Positions 13,781 through 20,994 are shown, counted from the first letter of the stretch. The stretch is DNA of 20,994 bases from Elusimicrobiota bacterium (GCA_031282945.1 JAITCX010000078.1:1-20994); one strand, 5' to 3'. Program-made: numbers and translations. Notes: generated by a model from the sequence alone, not told the origin.

Positions 13781-14521
13781 CTACCTCGTTTTATCTTTAA
13801 TAATGCCCAGCGGAAAAGTTTTTATAAAAACATCTTTGACCCATTTAATTGAATCCATAACGGTCATCCCCCAATCAACAGGACAATTTGAAATGATCTC
13901 AACAAGCGAAAACCCTTTGTTTTCCACTTGATTTGCAAAAGCTTTTTTTATTGCGCGCTTGGCGTTTAAAACTTGTTTTGGATCATAAATTGCTACCCTC
14001 TCTAAATACACCGGCGCCTCTAAACTTGAAAGCAGCTCGCAAACTTTTATGGGATAACCTTCCCTCTTTGGATCGCGCCCAAAAGGCGTGGTCTGCGTGA
14101 CTTGCCCAAGTAAGGTTGTGGGAGCCATTTGGCCGCCCGTCATTCCATAGTTTGCATTATTTATAAAAATTACAGTTATGTTTTCGCCGCGGTTTGCCGC
14201 ATGCACAATTTCCGACATCCCTATCGCCGCAATGTCGCCGTCTCCTTGATAAGCAAAAACTATTTTGTCGGGATTGGTTCTCTTTATGCCAGTGGCGGCG
14301 GCAGGAGGCCTGCCATGCGGAGCTTCCGTCATATCCAAATTAAAATAATTGTATGCAAAAACGGCGCAGCCCACCGGCGCCACGCCGATAGTCCTTTCCC
14401 TGATGCCCAGCTCGTCAATGCTTTCTGCAACAAGCCGATGCGCAATTCCATGCCCGCAGCCCGGACAATAGGAAAACGGCGCGTTTGTTAAACTCTCTGG
14501 TCTTGAAAATATTTTTTTCAT
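13781..14521 (-). CDS. 2-oxoacid:ferredoxin oxidoreductase, beta (TPP-binding) subunit
   Basis: This 246-residue subunit holds thiamine pyrophosphate and an Fe-S cluster. It shows YCPGCGHG (C19 and C22), APVGC (C52) and a later NCPVDWG cysteine, fitting the four cluster ligands of this family. The TPP/Mg motif starts at GDGDIAAIG (93-101) and ends with FINNANYGMTGGQMAPTT. HGRPPAAATGIK is also conserved. The complex decarboxylates a 2-oxoacid to acyl-CoA and reduces ferredoxin. The gene begins 2 nt after the alpha stop. The sequence resembles subunits annotated both as 2-oxoglutarate and as 2-oxoisovalerate oxidoreductases. Local G+C is visibly higher than in the plus-strand block. Confidence 0.93.
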   Translation of the reverse strand: MKKIFSRPESLTNAPFSYCPGCGHGIAHRLVAESIDELGIRERTIGVAPVGCAVFAYNYFNLDMTEAPHGRPPAAATGIKRTNPDKIVFAYQGDGDIAAIGMSEIVHAANRGENITVIFINNANYGMTGGQMAPTTLLGQVTQTTPFGRDPKREGYPIKVCELLSSLEAPVYLERVAIYDPKQVLNAKRAIKKAFANQVENKGFSLVEIISNCPVDWGMTVMDSIKWVKDVFIKTFPLGIIKDKTR

Positions 14522-14523
14522 CT

Positions 14524-15582
14524 TTAACCTCTCTTTGCTATTTCTTGCAAACGGTTTAATATTTCTTGCTCGCTCAATAAAACGCCGCCGGGTTTTCCCA
14601 GAAAATCCACTTCACATTTCCCGTTTACAGCCAGCTTAACATCTTCCACCATTTGTCCCGCATTGAGTTCTACCGATAAAAATGTTACGCCGCTTTTTGC
14701 AAAACTTGAAATTATTTCAGTCGGGAACGGCCATAATGTTTGCGGCCGCAAAAGCCCAGCCTTAATGCCGCAAGCGCGGGCAAGTTTTACCGCCCCTTTA
14801 GCAATTCTTGAAGCAATGCCGAAAGCTACCAAAATAATTTCTGCATCCTCTGCCAAAAATTTCTCGCATCTAATTTCATTTTGCGCAATCGTTTTATATT
14901 TTTTCTGCAACTCTAAATTATGTTCATAAAGCGCCCCGTCTTTCATCAACAGAGATTTTATAGAACGCGGCGGTCTGCCCTTGGCGCCTGTCAAAGCCCA
15001 ATCGGCGCTTATCGGCGTATTGGGATCTATTTTTGGTTTATTAAATTCAGCGGGTTCCATCATCTGTCCAATTATGCCGTCTGCCAAAATCAGCACGGGC
15101 GTTCTATATTTTTGCGCCAAACCAAAAGCCTCATATGAAAAGTCATACATTTCCTGCACGCTGTTTGGACTAAGCACAATTATTTTATAATCGCCATGCC
15201 CGCCGCCTTTAACAGCTTGAAAATAATCCGCTTGCGACCCCGCAATATTGCCAAGCCCCGGGCCGCCCCTTTGCACATTTGCTATCACAGCCGGCAATTC
15301 CTGCGCCGCTAAATATGAGATCGCTTCCTGCTTTAAAGATATGCCCGGCGAAGAAGATGAAGTCATCGCTTTCTTGCCTGTGGCGCAAGCGCCTAAAACC
15401 ATATTAGCCGCCGCAATCTCGGACTCGGCTTGAATAAATGTCCGCCCCAATTCCACCATCCGTCTTGACAAATATTCCGGCACTTCATTTTGCGGAGTTA
15501 TGGGGTATCCAAAATATCCGTTTAAACCAGCGTCCAGCGCCCCATTGCAAAGGGCTATATTGCCTTTTATTAATTCCTTCAT
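14524..15582 (-). CDS. vorB: 2-oxoacid:ferredoxin oxidoreductase, alpha subunit (VorB/KorA type)
   Basis: This 352-residue alpha subunit has the pyrimidine-binding region of TPP-dependent ferredoxin oxidoreductases. MKELIKGNIALCNGALDAG is followed by YFGYPITPQNE (23-33), a typical YPITP motif. Then come AESEIAAAN, MTSSSSPGISLKQE (73-86) and NVQRGGPGLGNI. Such sequences are commonly labelled 3-methyl-2-oxobutanoate (2-ketoisovalerate) oxidoreductase subunit VorB, but 2-oxoglutarate enzymes are close relatives. The frame is open to 15642, yet the ATG at 15582 is favoured. It overlaps the delta stop as ATGA (15579-15582), has GAGG upstream, and fits the family N-terminus. It acts in the cytosol in anaerobic amino acid or oxoacid metabolism. 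Confidence 0.92.
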   Translation of the reverse strand: MKELIKGNIALCNGALDAGLNGYFGYPITPQNEVPEYLSRRMVELGRTFIQAESEIAAANMVLGACATGKKAMTSSSSPGISLKQEAISYLAAQELPAVIANVQRGGPGLGNIAGSQADYFQAVKGGGHGDYKIIVLSPNSVQEMYDFSYEAFGLAQKYRTPVLILADGIIGQMMEPAEFNKPKIDPNTPISADWALTGAKGRPPRSIKSLLMKDGALYEHNLELQKKYKTIAQNEIRCEKFLAEDAEIILVAFGIASRIAKGAVKLARACGIKAGLLRPQTLWPFPTEIISSFAKSGVTFLSVELNAGQMVEDVKLAVNGKCEVDFLGKPGGVLLSEQEILNRLQEIAKRG

Positions 15583-15782
15583 TTGTATACCTCTATGCAA
15601 ACATCGGGACACATCTGATAACAAAAACCGCACCCAATGCAATCTTGCGGTTTAACAAACTCCGCCCACGGCAGTCCTAATTTATTAACTTCTTTTGAAA
15701 AAGCTATGCATTTTTTTGGACAAGCTTCTATGCACAATCCGCAAGACTTGCAAGTTTTTTCATCAATTTCTATTTTCGGCAT
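15579..15782 (-). CDS. 2-oxoacid:ferredoxin oxidoreductase, delta (2[4Fe-4S] ferredoxin) subunit
   Basis: This 67-residue ferredoxin-like protein has two classical CxxCxxCxxxCP clusters. The first uses C11, C14, C17 and C21; the second uses C48, C51, C54 and C58. It carries electrons from the catalytic site to free ferredoxin. It leads the four-subunit set (delta, alpha, beta, gamma) and overlaps alpha by 4 nt. Its ATG (15780-15782) also sits at the end of the preceding AlaX-type gene, sharing one base with that stop. This ties the oxidoreductase to the translation genes upstream. Confidence 0.94.
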   Translation of the reverse strand: MPKIEIDEKTCKSCGLCIEACPKKCIAFSKEVNKLGLPWAEFVKPQDCIGCGFCYQMCPDVCIEVYK

Positions 15783-16258
15783 TATTCCTCCCTGCTATTT
15801 AATTTAAATCTCAATCTCAACCTATTTGCCATCTCGTCATAATCGTAACTTATTATTTTAAACGCGCCTATTTGGCTTGTATTTTCAACATGATTTCCAA
15901 TACATGCGCAAACATCATAATCCCCCACCCTCACAATTCTCAATGTATCGGGCGCATCTTCTGGGAGTTTACTTAAATCCACAATTTTTGCCGCCTCATC
16001 GCGTGAAATAATTTCAGCGCTAACGGCTAACTTCAGTTCTATTATTTCATTGACTTTTTTTTCAATATCTGCAATTTCTTTTTCTGAAGGGCGCTCTTTT
16101 AAAAAATAATCGCATTTACTTTTTTTCTTTTCTATATGCGCATTTTTTGAGCGCGCGCACCCAAACAAACGAATCATCGTTTGATTTAAAATGTGTTCAG
16201 TTGTATGCATCGGCTTATCTTGTTTTTGATAATGCGCTTCTTTATCTTTACCGATCAT
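15782..16258 (-). CDS. Stand-alone AlaX-type aminoacyl-tRNA editing protein
   Basis: This 158-residue protein resembles the second additional domain of alanyl- and threonyl-tRNA synthetases, in the small AlaX-S form of about 157 residues. The zinc-binding HxxxH is present as HTTEH (H18, H22). The CxxxH motif is CIGNH (C119, H123), followed by ENTSQIGAFKI, much like archaeal AlaX-S. AlaX proteins hydrolyse mischarged Ser- or Gly-tRNA(Ala) in trans. Specificity here is inferred. The ATG at 16258 overlaps the metG stop by 4 nt. An in-frame ATG at residue 17 would remove a lysine-rich leader. There is no synthetase fusion. Its place between metG and the oxidoreductase genes is unusual. Confidence 0.82.
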   Translation of the reverse strand: MIGKDKEAHYQKQDKPMHTTEHILNQTMIRLFGCARSKNAHIEKKKSKCDYFLKERPSEKEIADIEKKVNEIIELKLAVSAEIISRDEAAKIVDLSKLPEDAPDTLRIVRVGDYDVCACIGNHVENTSQIGAFKIISYDYDEMANRLRLRFKLNSREE

Positions 16259-17787
16259 GCTTTTATCCTTGGAAACAAAATTTGGCTTTTGGATAATTGC
16301 GCTCCCGCCGGCGAAAACTCCTGCGCCACTATTTTTTTATCTTTAAAATATTTTTGCGCCGCCTCATTTATAGAACCGTTTGCGCCGTTTAAGCTCCAAA
16401 TTTTTTGCGAAGTTTCAGGCATAAATGCAATTAAACAAATAGCTATAATATCGGCCGCCTGCAAATATGACCACAGGCATTTAGCGAGGGCGGCTTTATC
16501 AGTTTTTGCAAGATTCCATGGAGCGTCTTTTTCAATTTGTTGATTTATTAATGTGATAGCTTTTTGCAAACTTTCGGCCGCTTTATGCAAATGCAAACTT
16601 TCCATTTCCCCAAAAAAACTTGCATTTAAAAGATCCGCCGTTTTTTGGGCAAGACTTAAATCCTGTTCTGTTTGAGCAAGGACGCTGTCAAAATTTTGTT
16701 CCGCTAGTCTCAAAACTCGCGCCTCTAAGTTGCCGAGATTATTTGCCAGATCGCTATTATATTTTGATATTAAACCTTGCCAAGAAATGTCGCCGTCGGG
16801 TCCAAAGGGGATGAGGGTGACAGTTAAGTAACGCGTGGCATCCACCCCAAATTTATTTACCAGATCGTCAGGCGAGATAACATTGCCCAGACTCTTAGAC
16901 ATTTTGTTTTGCTCTATTGTAAAAAAACCATGCGAGTAAATTGTCTTTGGAAGTTTTAAGTCCGCTCCCATCAACAAGGCAGGCCAAATTACCGCATGAA
17001 ACCACAAAATATCTTTTGCCATTAAATGTATATCGCATGGCCAAAACGCATTAAATAGTTCTTTATCATCGCTGTATCCAATGCCCGTCAAATAGCTTAT
17101 CAAAGCGTCAATCCAAACATAGAGCGTTTGGCTTTTATCAAAGGGAAGGGGAATCCCCCACTCCAATGCCGCCCTTGAAACGCTGATATCGTCTAAACCG
17201 AGTTTTATTTTGCCGACAATTTCATTTTTTCTTTCCTCAGGTTCAATTTTTATTTCTCCATTTAAAATTTTATTTAAAATTTCTTGGGTGAAATTTGAAA
17301 GCCTAAAAAAATAATTTTCCTCGCTTTGCACAACAGGTTTAGTTTTATGGTATGGACAATTTCCATTTTCATCCAAATCTTTCTCAGATAAATATTTTTC
17401 ACATCCAACGCAATAAAGCCCCTCATATTTACTTTTATAAATTAAATCTTTTTTATAGAGAATATTGACAATCTCATTTACGCTTGCTATGTGGCGCGGA
17501 TCGGTTGTGCGCACAAAATCAGTATAAGATATATTTAAAATCCGCCAAGCTTGACTAAAAGTTTGGCTCATTTTATCTACAAACTCCTGAGCGCTTTCGC
17601 CATGAGCTTTAGCGGCGGCTTCCATTTTTGCGCCATGCTCATCTGTTCCCGTCACAAAACGCGCCTCAAAACCGCAGAGTCTTTTATAGCGGCAGACAAT
17701 ATCGGCTGCAATTGTCGTATAACAATGTCCAATGTGAGGCACATCGTTTATATAATAAATCGGTGTGGTAATATAAAATTTATTCAT
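16255..17787 (-). CDS. metG: Methionyl-tRNA synthetase
   Basis: This class I synthetase activates methionine and charges initiator and elongator tRNA-Met. The 510 residues contain the HIGH motif (18-21, in VPHIGHCYTT), TGTDEHGAKME, a KMSKS motif in QNKMSKSLGNVISPDDL, and the WIDALISYLTGIGY segment. The connective-peptide metal knuckle is CVGCEKYL with NCPYH, that is C-x2-C-x13-C-x2-H. The C-terminal EMAP/tRNA-binding domain seen in some MetG proteins is absent; the protein ends after the anticodon-binding helices. It overlaps ricT by 8 nt and the AlaX-type gene by 4 nt. Location near holB and ricT is also seen in Bacillus. Confidence 0.96.
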   Translation of the reverse strand: MNKFYITTPIYYINDVPHIGHCYTTIAADIVCRYKRLCGFEARFVTGTDEHGAKMEAAAKAHGESAQEFVDKMSQTFSQAWRILNISYTDFVRTTDPRHIASVNEIVNILYKKDLIYKSKYEGLYCVGCEKYLSEKDLDENGNCPYHKTKPVVQSEENYFFRLSNFTQEILNKILNGEIKIEPEERKNEIVGKIKLGLDDISVSRAALEWGIPLPFDKSQTLYVWIDALISYLTGIGYSDDKELFNAFWPCDIHLMAKDILWFHAVIWPALLMGADLKLPKTIYSHGFFTIEQNKMSKSLGNVISPDDLVNKFGVDATRYLTVTLIPFGPDGDISWQGLISKYNSDLANNLGNLEARVLRLAEQNFDSVLAQTEQDLSLAQKTADLLNASFFGEMESLHLHKAAESLQKAITLINQQIEKDAPWNLAKTDKAALAKCLWSYLQAADIIAICLIAFMPETSQKIWSLNGANGSINEAAQKYFKDKKIVAQEFSPAGAQLSKSQILFPRIKA

Positions 17788-18652
17788 CTGTTGGTTCTCC
17801 TTGCGGGGCGGGTTCAGGCGGCGCCTCAGTCAAATTTTTGGCCGCCAAATCTTTATTTAATTCTTTTATTTCATCTACTTTAAATTTCTTAAACTCTTTG
17901 GAATTATTTATCATCATTTCAACAGTTACGGTTTGCTTTAATGGATCTAATGCGCAAAATTTTCCTTTCCCGTTTGGCGTTGAAATTATTTCGCCAAGAT
18001 TTGGCAGACCTTCTTTTATTTGGCGGTAATATTGGCTTTCATAAGAAATGCAGCACATCAGCCGCCCGCAGACGCCTGAGAGCTTTGCAATGTTTAAAAG
18101 CAAGTCTTGGTCTTTTGCCATATCTATCGTCACAGAATTGAAATCGCGCAAAAAAATTTGACAGCACAACTGCCGCCCGCAAACGCCGATTCCGCCAATC
18201 ATTTTAGATTCATCGCGCACGCCGATTTGCACCATTTGAATTCGGGTCTTTAGCGCATGCCCCAAATCTTTTATCAGTTCTCTAAAATCCACTCTGCTTT
18301 CGGAAGTATAATATACAAAAAGTTTAGACCTGTCTAAAGTATATTGCACGCGCGTGAGTTTCATATCCAAATTGTGATAACTTACTTTTTCCAATACAAT
18401 TTCAAAAGCTTTTTTTTGTTTAGCTTGATTTTCTGTAATTTTATCCAAATCCTCTTGGGTAATTTTACGTAAAATTTTGCCGACCATAATTTTATTTTTA
18501 CTTTTTGGCAAATTATGTTCGCGTTCATAAACAACGCCCGCCTCAACGCCATGGTCCGTTTCCACAATGACATGCGTGCCGGTTTGAAGATCCTCTGGGG
18601 TCTCGGCATAAACTTTTTCTTTTATAGCTCTAACAATTACGCTTACTATCAT
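17780..18652 (-). CDS. ricT: RicT/YaaT-type PSP1-domain protein
   Basis: This 290-residue protein is a PSP1 C-terminal domain protein of the RicT (YaaT) family. In Bacillus it works with RicA and RicF in an Fe-S-containing complex that affects RNase Y and mRNA processing. Seen here are the GVEAGVVYEREH region, GIGVCGRQLCCQIFL and SGVCGRLMCCISYES, which carry the conserved paired cysteines. A proline- and glutamate-rich tail follows. I moved the start to ATG 18652. It has a GGAGG 8 nt upstream, and the open frame back to TTG 18667 runs through that ribosome binding site. No RicA or RicF homologue is seen in the window, so its exact job here may differ. Confidence 0.92.
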   Translation of the reverse strand: MIVSVIVRAIKEKVYAETPEDLQTGTHVIVETDHGVEAGVVYEREHNLPKSKNKIMVGKILRKITQEDLDKITENQAKQKKAFEIVLEKVSYHNLDMKLTRVQYTLDRSKLFVYYTSESRVDFRELIKDLGHALKTRIQMVQIGVRDESKMIGGIGVCGRQLCCQIFLRDFNSVTIDMAKDQDLLLNIAKLSGVCGRLMCCISYESQYYRQIKEGLPNLGEIISTPNGKGKFCALDPLKQTVTVEMMINNSKEFKKFKVDEIKELNKDLAAKNLTEAPPEPAPQGEPTDE

Positions 18653-18676
18653 ATTTACAACCTCCAAAATCTTTTA

Positions 18677-19723
18677 TTAAAGCCGCGCCATATTCATAAG
18701 CAAAACTTCAAAAAGCGTTTGAGCGTTTGCGTTTTGCAAAAGTTTTTGCTTATAACTATTTAGCAATTCCAAAACTTCAAAAACTTTAAACGGCGCCTGC
18801 TTGAAACTTCCCTTTGCCTTAAAAATTAAAGCGTCAATGCTCTCAGCCGCATTGTCTTTTGTTATCTCATCGGCCAATTCTATAATGTCGCAAACCGCCA
18901 TTTCCTTTAAACTCCCATCGCAAAACTTATCCCAAATTTTTAAAGCTGAGGCTGTGTCTGCCGTCATCAACTGCAAAGCTTTGCCGATTGACCCATCGCT
19001 TAAAGAGGCAATTTGATTTGCTTGGCTTTGTGTTAAAACTTTGTTTTGCGCTAAACTTTTTTTTGATTTTGAATTTGAATTTGGAGTTGCAGAAACGCTT
19101 TGCATTGAAAGCGAAAAAATATAATTTGCCACTTGATCATCCGCCAGAGGCTTAAAAAATATTGGTTGGCAGCGCGAAACAATTGTGGCAGGCAAAGCTT
19201 GGCGGCTTGTCGCAAGCAAAATCATTATTGTATTATCGGGAGGTTCCTCTAAGGTTTTCAAAAGCGCATTATTTGCTTCAATGGTGAGTTTATCGGCGGG
19301 ATCTATTATAAAAGCTTTCCATTTTGCCTCTACGGCTTTATGGAAAACATTGGGGAGTAAGTGTTGGGTTATGATATCTATGCCCAAATTTTTTTTCTGT
19401 TTATTTTGAACGTCAAAATCCTCGGGCTTATTGTTTAACTGAGCTTGTTTTTGAAAGTCTATAAAATGAATATCGGGATGAATATCTTTTGAAATTTTCA
19501 TGCAGCTATTGCATTTGCCGCAAGCGAGAGCCGAATCGTCAGCTCTTTGCAGGCAGTTTAAAGTTTTTACAAATTCTATAGCGCACAAGCGTTTTAATAC
19601 AAAATCTTGACCTAGAAAAAGATAGGCATGCGAAACTTTTTTTGCAATTATTTGAGACGACAATATATCATCAACTTTTTTTAAATTTATTGGATTATCT
19701 TGACCTAAAACATATTCAAACAT
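18677..19723 (-). CDS. holB: DNA polymerase III delta prime subunit
   Basis: This 348-residue clamp-loader subunit of the AAA+ family helps load the sliding clamp. Family features are SHAYLFLGQD at the normal Walker A position, which lacks a GK[ST] and is inactive as usual for delta prime. Zinc-ligand cysteines occur in ACGKCNSC (C68, C71, C74) with C57. The Walker B-like region is IIDPADKL with NNALLKTLEEPP, and the sensor SRC motif lies in IVSRCQP (183-185). A serine- and lysine-rich insert follows near 205-225. It starts 3 nt after tmk and lies 24 nt before ricT, in the order tmk-holB-ricT that many bacteria share. Confidence 0.93.
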   Translation of the reverse strand: MFEYVLGQDNPINLKKVDDILSSQIIAKKVSHAYLFLGQDFVLKRLCAIEFVKTLNCLQRADDSALACGKCNSCMKISKDIHPDIHFIDFQKQAQLNNKPEDFDVQNKQKKNLGIDIITQHLLPNVFHKAVEAKWKAFIIDPADKLTIEANNALLKTLEEPPDNTIMILLATSRQALPATIVSRCQPIFFKPLADDQVANYIFSLSMQSVSATPNSNSKSKKSLAQNKVLTQSQANQIASLSDGSIGKALQLMTADTASALKIWDKFCDGSLKEMAVCDIIELADEITKDNAAESIDALIFKAKGSFKQAPFKVFEVLELLNSYKQKLLQNANAQTLFEVLLMNMARL

Positions 19724-19726
19724 TTA

Positions 19727-20386
19727 TTAACCTTCTATTTGCGCAAGCGTTTCATCGGTATAAGCTTGTATAATTTTTTGGATTTCGTCTATATTTTTAT
19801 CTGCCGCAATTTGTTTTATTCTCTGCCGATATTGCTTACAAAGATCTAAATAGCCGTTTCTGACATTTTTATGAAATGTTAAATTTTGCGCTTCAATTCT
19901 ATCGCCCGCCAAACCATATGGTTTATCCGCAAGGCCTTTAGCTCTTTTTAATCCCTCTTGCGGATCAATATCCAAATAAAAAGTTATGGCTGGTTTTAAA
20001 TTATAACAAGCTAAATCATTTAACATTTCTATTTGGGCGGTAGGCAGTTTTCTACCCCAACCTTGATATGCAATTGTAGCATCTGTAAACCTATCGCAAA
20101 TAACAATTTTGCCAGCCTCTAAAGCCGGTAAAATTATCTCGGCCGTAAGTTGAGCGCGGGACGCCTCATATAAAAAAAGCTCGCTTAAAGAAGTGAGCTT
20201 AAAATTGTCAGGCGACAATAAAATATTTCTAATTTTTTCTGTTATGGGACAACCGCCGGGCTCGCGCAAAACTAAGACGTCAAAACCTTTTTGTTTTAAA
20301 TAAATTGCAAGCAGCTTGCTTTGAGTGGTTTTGCCTGAGCCTTCCCCCCCCTCAAAAGTAATAAGTATTTGTTTTCTTGTTTTCAT
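19727..20386 (-). CDS. tmk: Thymidylate kinase
   Basis: This enzyme phosphorylates dTMP to dTDP with ATP in DNA precursor synthesis. The 219 residues have the P-loop FEGGEGSGKTTQ (11-22), VLREPGGCPITEKIR, and the substrate motif VICDRFTDATIAYQG. A LID-type region lies around RAKGLADKPYG. Length is standard. The ATG is the only start that keeps the first strand. It lies only 9 nt after the tRNA-Gly gene, and no Shine-Dalgarno sequence is visible in that gap. The P-loop glycines are encoded within a run of eight G residues (20344-20351). It heads the protein-coding part of the minus-strand operon. Confidence 0.95.
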   Translation of the reverse strand: MKTRKQILITFEGGEGSGKTTQSKLLAIYLKQKGFDVLVLREPGGCPITEKIRNILLSPDNFKLTSLSELFLYEASRAQLTAEIILPALEAGKIVICDRFTDATIAYQGWGRKLPTAQIEMLNDLACYNLKPAITFYLDIDPQEGLKRAKGLADKPYGLAGDRIEAQNLTFHKNVRNGYLDLCKQYRQRIKQIAADKNIDEIQKIIQAYTDETLAQIEG

Positions 20387-20395
20387 TTAGGTAAA

Positions 20396-20466
20396 AGCGG
20401 GTAATGGGAATCGAACCCACATCTTAAGCTTGGGAAGCTCACATTCTACCACTGAACTATACCCGC
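20396..20466 (-). tRNA. tRNA-Gly, anticodon CCC
   Basis: The 71-nt cloverleaf folds with a perfect 7-bp acceptor stem GCGGGTA/TACCCGC, D-arm GTTC...GAAT, and anticodon loop TTCCCAA. The anticodon CCC is at complement 20432-20434 and reads GGG. The T-arm is GTGGG-TTCGATT-CCCAT. The discriminator base is U73, normal for bacterial tRNA-Gly. The 3' CCA is not encoded, so it must be added after processing. It resembles E. coli glyU in its anticodon arm. It precedes tmk by 9 nt and probably shares its transcript. Confidence 0.95.
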
Positions 20467-20523
20467 AAATCATTTTTAATAGTCCGCAAAATTCAAAAGC
20501 TCTACAAATTTAGCGTAAAAGCT

Positions 20524-20994
20524 TTAGCTTTTAAGTTTATATTTTTTATATATTGCTGTCAATTTTGTTTTTAGATAATTTAGAGCTTCTTTTGTATCGT
20601 TTATCTTTTTTTGAGCTTGTTTTTCTGCAACGGCGCTCAGCAAATCCCCCACCCAAGGGCCGGGCTTTAATTTAAAAGTTTTCATAATGATATTGCCGTC
20701 TATAATTTTTTTAGGAGGTTTATAATTTTTGACAATAAAATAATCCTCTATCATCTTTTGCGCCGTTTTATATTGATTTTTCGGTCCCGCTTGCGGATTG
20801 CATCTCAACTTTTCATAAGATTTCCAATCCCCCATAGACAATATTATTTGGTATGGGGTGAGTTCCCCTATTTCTCTAAAAAACTTTAAAGCGGCTCTTT
20901 GGGTTACATTTCCAGATTTTGTCAAATTTGACGGCCGCATATGATCGGCTATAAGCTTTTGTACAAAAGCTATATCTTTTTTACCCATATTTAA
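20524..20994 (-). CDS. C-terminal part of CCA-adding enzyme / poly(A) polymerase family protein
   Basis: The reading frame runs off the right edge of the window without a stop. The ATG at 20988 is therefore probably internal, and the visible part is the C-terminal end. It reads FVQKLIADHMRPSNL followed by RAALKFFREIG, which resembles the segment after the HD or HD-like region in class II tRNA nucleotidyltransferases. A lysine-rich end follows, including the motif MKTFKLKPGPWVGDLLSAV near residues 103-121 of this piece; GPxVGxLL patterns of this type occur near the end of bacterial CCA-adding enzymes. The catalytic N-terminal domain is outside the window. The next gene on the strand is a tRNA lacking an encoded CCA. 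Confidence 0.75.
   Translation of the reverse strand, partial: LNMGKKDIAFVQKLIADHMRPSNLTKSGNVTQRAALKFFREIGELTPYQIILSMGDWKSYEKLRCNPQAGPKNQYKTAQKMIEDYFIVKNYKPPKKIIDGNIIMKTFKLKPGPWVGDLLSAVAEKQAQKKINDTKEALNYLKTKLTAIYKKYKLKS

Noticed and set aside
15583..15642. Upstream extension of the oxidoreductase alpha subunit
   Set aside because: The extra 20 residues would overlap the ferredoxin cluster of the delta gene. The ATG at 15582 has a ribosome binding site and an ATGA overlap.
18653..18667. Upstream TTG start for ricT
   Set aside because: The codons TTG-GAG-GTT contain the GGAGG ribosome binding site of the ATG at 18652, and the family N-terminus fits the later start.

Overview
This is a bacterial chromosomal window of low G+C, with AT-rich third positions and AT-rich gaps. 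It is dense with housekeeping genes, so this is not a phage or plasmid. The taxon cannot be fixed from sequence alone. The mix of an anaerobe-type 2-oxoacid:ferredoxin oxidoreductase, a UDP-xylose pathway and a tmk-holB-ricT-metG cluster would suit an anaerobic gut or symbiotic lineage. Elusimicrobiota (Endomicrobium-like) is my guess only.

Region 1 (1-9438, plus strand) is one long block that reads like a single operon. Three short palindromic repeats (1-107) and a good sigma-70-type promoter (114-142) lead into a structured leader of about 150 nt. The leader ends in an intrinsic terminator directly in front of infC, which points to attenuation. Then come infC, rpmI and rplT; a KtrB/KtrA-type K+ uptake pair; a small TPR protein; pheS and pheT; and UDP-glucose dehydrogenase plus UDP-glucuronate decarboxylase, which together make UDP-xylose from UDP-glucose. 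Gaps are tiny or negative. A perfect palindromic terminator at 9399-9438 separates this block from genes converging on it.

Region 2 (9456-10300, minus strand) holds rpsT and an Rrf2-family regulator. The regulator contains no cysteine. It has its own promoter with a 17-bp dyad just downstream of the -10 box.

Region 3 (10320-12780) is the accessory patch. It holds more short palindromic repeats, a very long hairpin-forming inverted repeat, a decayed IS30-family transposase, and a 563-aa DUF262/DUF1524-like protein. That protein's expected signature residues are largely replaced.

Region 4 (12780-20994, minus strand) is a second long operon. In transcription order it is tRNA-Gly(CCC), tmk, holB, ricT, metG, a stand-alone AlaX-type tRNA-editing protein, the four subunits of a 2-oxoacid:ferredoxin oxidoreductase (delta, alpha, beta, gamma), and a short ArgA-type N-acetyltransferase. 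Most junctions overlap by 4 to 8 nt or are separated by 2 to 3 nt. The C-terminal part of a CCA-adding enzyme or poly(A) polymerase enters from the right edge.

The observations I rate highest are the degenerate DUF262/DUF1524 protein beside the decayed IS30 and long hairpin, the AlaX protein tied to metG and a ferredoxin oxidoreductase, the near-leaderless tmk start 9 nt after a tRNA, and the cysteine-free Rrf2 protein with its dyad.
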